A stretch of 64,000 bases of DNA from Lethocerus indicus (taxonomy: Eukaryota; Arthropoda; Insecta; Hemiptera; Belostomatidae): positions 2,711,637-2,775,636 of the forward strand of contig JACDQD010000010.1 of NCBI GenBank assembly GCA_019843655.1, written 5' to 3'. Numbering within the stretch: position 1 is the stretch's first letter; each line of letters begins with the position of its first letter. The notes under the pieces are model-generated. The model searched no databases and was not told where the DNA came from. It saw nothing but the letters and a program-made list of their open reading frames with translations. Shown here piece after piece: positions 62,023 to 64,000 of this stretch. Position numbers and translations under genes: made by a program.

Positions 62023-62994
62023 CGGAGTACACTAAACAAGGCAGAGACATGAAATTATTTCTAGCGAATATATCTGCATCATAACATTTTATAAGCAAGT
62101 TATAAATATATAAAATATATATTGTTTTAATGGGAAGTTCAGGCTGAGACTGTAAGGTATAGTGTTACTTTGAACTAAGCTATCCGAAGAATGTTTAAAT
62201 CTAAAAATTTTGAATTTTACCAGCCGTAATATATCGGTACTGTATCTGCTTTCGTTATCTCCTACGAAATATTCCCAATGTCCCGGGTTATGAAATATCG
62301 GACATACGGGTCAATAGAGTTAGGAAAAGGTGGTAAATTAAAGTCGGTTTGTAACACGTACAACGGTGGGCCAATAACCGATAGGTTCGTTACACAATAG
62401 ATTACTAACGGGTTATACAATAGCCAAGCACAAATAACACGTAACGTAGTTTTCAATTTTGTTACCAAGCACATTAGTCTCTTTTTGAACTGATTGTGAA
62501 TTTGAACCAGTACTTCTGTGTGTTTGTAGGAAAGTCGCATTATAGCATATATTCTAACATTTTCTAATCATTTTAATAGTATTAATTATATTATTCATTT
62601 CATTGGAATTGTCCAATACTTAACTTTCAAAATATAACAGTATAGAGAAGGAAAGAAAGGGTATCGTCTAGATCGAATTTCTTTTTCAGCGTGCATTAAA
62701 AACCCAATTAAGTTAGCTGTGAACAAACTCCATTTCGAAATTGCTACCGGTGTCCAATTTGTACCCCATTACATAAAACTTCCACACTCTGGGACGGTGA
62801 AAATTGCACCGCGCACCATTTTCAGAAATCAATTTTTCAAATAGTCAATTTCAATTGGTACTCTATTTCACCGTGCTGTTGTGAAGATATAATTCTCATA
62901 TTCTGTTCGAAACTAACTTCGATCGAGAGACAGAAACCTCGGTCTGTATAAAATATACTGCGAGAATAGAATCTGAGTTTTATTTAGTTCATTC

Positions 62995-63140
62995 TCTCTT
63001 CTGGGCGGAATTTGTGAAAGATCCTCTAACCTTACCTTCTGAAGTAATTTATTCCTCTTCACCGTGGGCTCATTCTTCCCCATTCATCGTCATTACGATG
63101 GCGATATGCCGAAACCGGTTTACCAGACCGAAAACAGCGT
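62995..63140 (+). repeat. Mosaic of family-1 segment and family-2-like motif
   Basis: A family-1 variant (CTCTTCACCGTGGGCTCATT near 63053) runs directly into GATGGCGATATGCCGAAACC then GGTTTACCAGACCG, which is laid out like the family-2 arm GATGGCGAG-GCC-GAAACCGGTC. This joins the two repeat families in one stretch and suggests that they are parts of one larger element. Confidence 0.45.
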
Positions 63141-63544
63141 TTGGGTTCGCGTCTTCGTTAAAATCGTAGCGTTTATTTCATTTAACACCCCTGTCCTGAA
63201 CTAATATTTTCTGTTGAATCAAGTAACGCGTAATGGAGAATTTTAGGGGGTAAATTTGGTTCCCTCGGGATTCCGACTGTTTGTTGTAGTCTTGAGACTT
63301 GATGGGGAAGGGGGGCCTGCGGTGCACTTTCTTGTAAACAGGCCCTCTGAGCTCGCCCACTTAAAAGGGGCCCCTTGGGGAGTGGGGGGGGGGGTCTGGG
63401 GACTTCAAAGGGCGATAGTCCCCAGCTGCGAGAAACGCGTCTTGTTAACTCATAATTAAGCCCCACTCTTAATCTCGGTACCAGTAACTCCTCAGACACG
63501 CCGGAGGCTTCCTTCGAACCCCTTGCGAATTAGCCCGGTACCGA

Positions 63545-63720
63545 AACTTGCCGGTGGCTTGCTGAGGATTCTCCCACCTTCAGCAGACAACGCGAATCCC
63601 CCCTAAGGGCGCTTTGCTCGGGAACGAGGAAGATTCACGATGAAGAGGAGTAAATTTAAGATTAAAGAACCTGTCGCCCAGGCAGTATTGAGAGCTAAAC
63701 TTTCACAAATGCCACCCAGA
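63545..63720 (-). repeat. Family-1 dispersed repeat, longest copy
   Basis: Read on the minus strand, the segments in order are GGTGGCATTTGTGAAAG, TTTAGCTCTCAATACTGCC, GGTTCTTTAATCTTAAATT, CTCCTCTTCATCGTGAATC, GAGCAAAGCGCCC, GATTCGCGTTGTCTGCTGAA and GGTGGGAGAATCCTC. Other copies match different parts of this order. The fragment at 62995-63140 lies in opposite orientation 0.5 kb away. Confidence 0.6.
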
Positions 63721-64000
63721 AAAGTGAAAAGTGAAAAATCTTAAGCTAAAGAAAAAACATGTTGATAAATATTTTCCGTAATAATTTCTTTCTCCTGTGA
63801 TAATTATATTTTTCTCCGCATCCTGAAGTTTACGCGAATTGACTATGAGCCGCGAGAAATCTTTATAAGAATGAAGAAAACGAATATTACGTGGAATATA
63901 GCGCTCAAGATATTCGGGACGGGTGTTTTTTAAATGGAGAGAGGCGTCTCTCATTCCTGAAAGTGTTTAAAGCTGTGAAATTCCCTGGAGGATATTCGAG

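Noticed and set aside
1..64000. CRISPR arrays, rRNA, bacterial operons, phage or toxin genes
   Set aside because: No regularly spaced repeats, no rRNA-like sequence and no compact coding strand. The window is eukaryotic noncoding DNA in character.

Overview
The window is AT-rich eukaryotic DNA, most likely from an arthropod and probably an insect. It has no bacterial-style gene packing, no long open frames, many long (AT)n microsatellites, diverged dispersed repeats and isolated exon-sized open stretches between GT/AG signals. Almost all of it reads as intron or intergenic DNA. The best coding evidence is one exon on the minus strand at 45625-45809, whose start MAILQSCCCWRSLRKGSY resembles the N-terminus of small four-helix membrane proteins of insects (DUF4728/pasiflora-like). 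That resemblance, judged from memory, also supports an arthropod host.

Layout: 1-9500 holds pieces of a dispersed repeat family (called family 1 here), one decayed motif of a second family, and three (AT)n tracts. 10486-10911 is an open frame with a coding-like C-terminal half, followed by a GC-rich, CpG-rich island (about 11030-11470). 12240-14010 holds decayed family-2 fragments. 14820-17570 and 20190-20990 hold family 1 and a multi-copy A/B repeat unit with a conserved core. 26158-26187 and 46010-46037 are possible plus-strand microexons about 20 kb apart. 31371-31682 and 58206-58470 are two copies of family 2, an inverted-repeat element whose arms contain a hammerhead-ribozyme-like core. 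A cleaner hammerhead-like core lies on the minus strand at 43399-43433. 44647-44752 is a GC-rich exon-like block with a two-E-box palindrome, about 0.9 kb from the minus-strand exon. The last 3 kb have one more candidate exon (61262-61483), an (AT)n tract and an inverted pair of family-1 fragments.

No complete gene, rRNA, convincing tRNA, CRISPR array, intact transposase or reverse transcriptase was found. If the plus-strand microexons are real, the minus-strand membrane-protein exon lies inside a plus-strand intron. Exon calls rest on splice-site and frame inspection by eye, so most have low confidence. Family numbers (1, 2, A/B) are labels made for this window, not database names.
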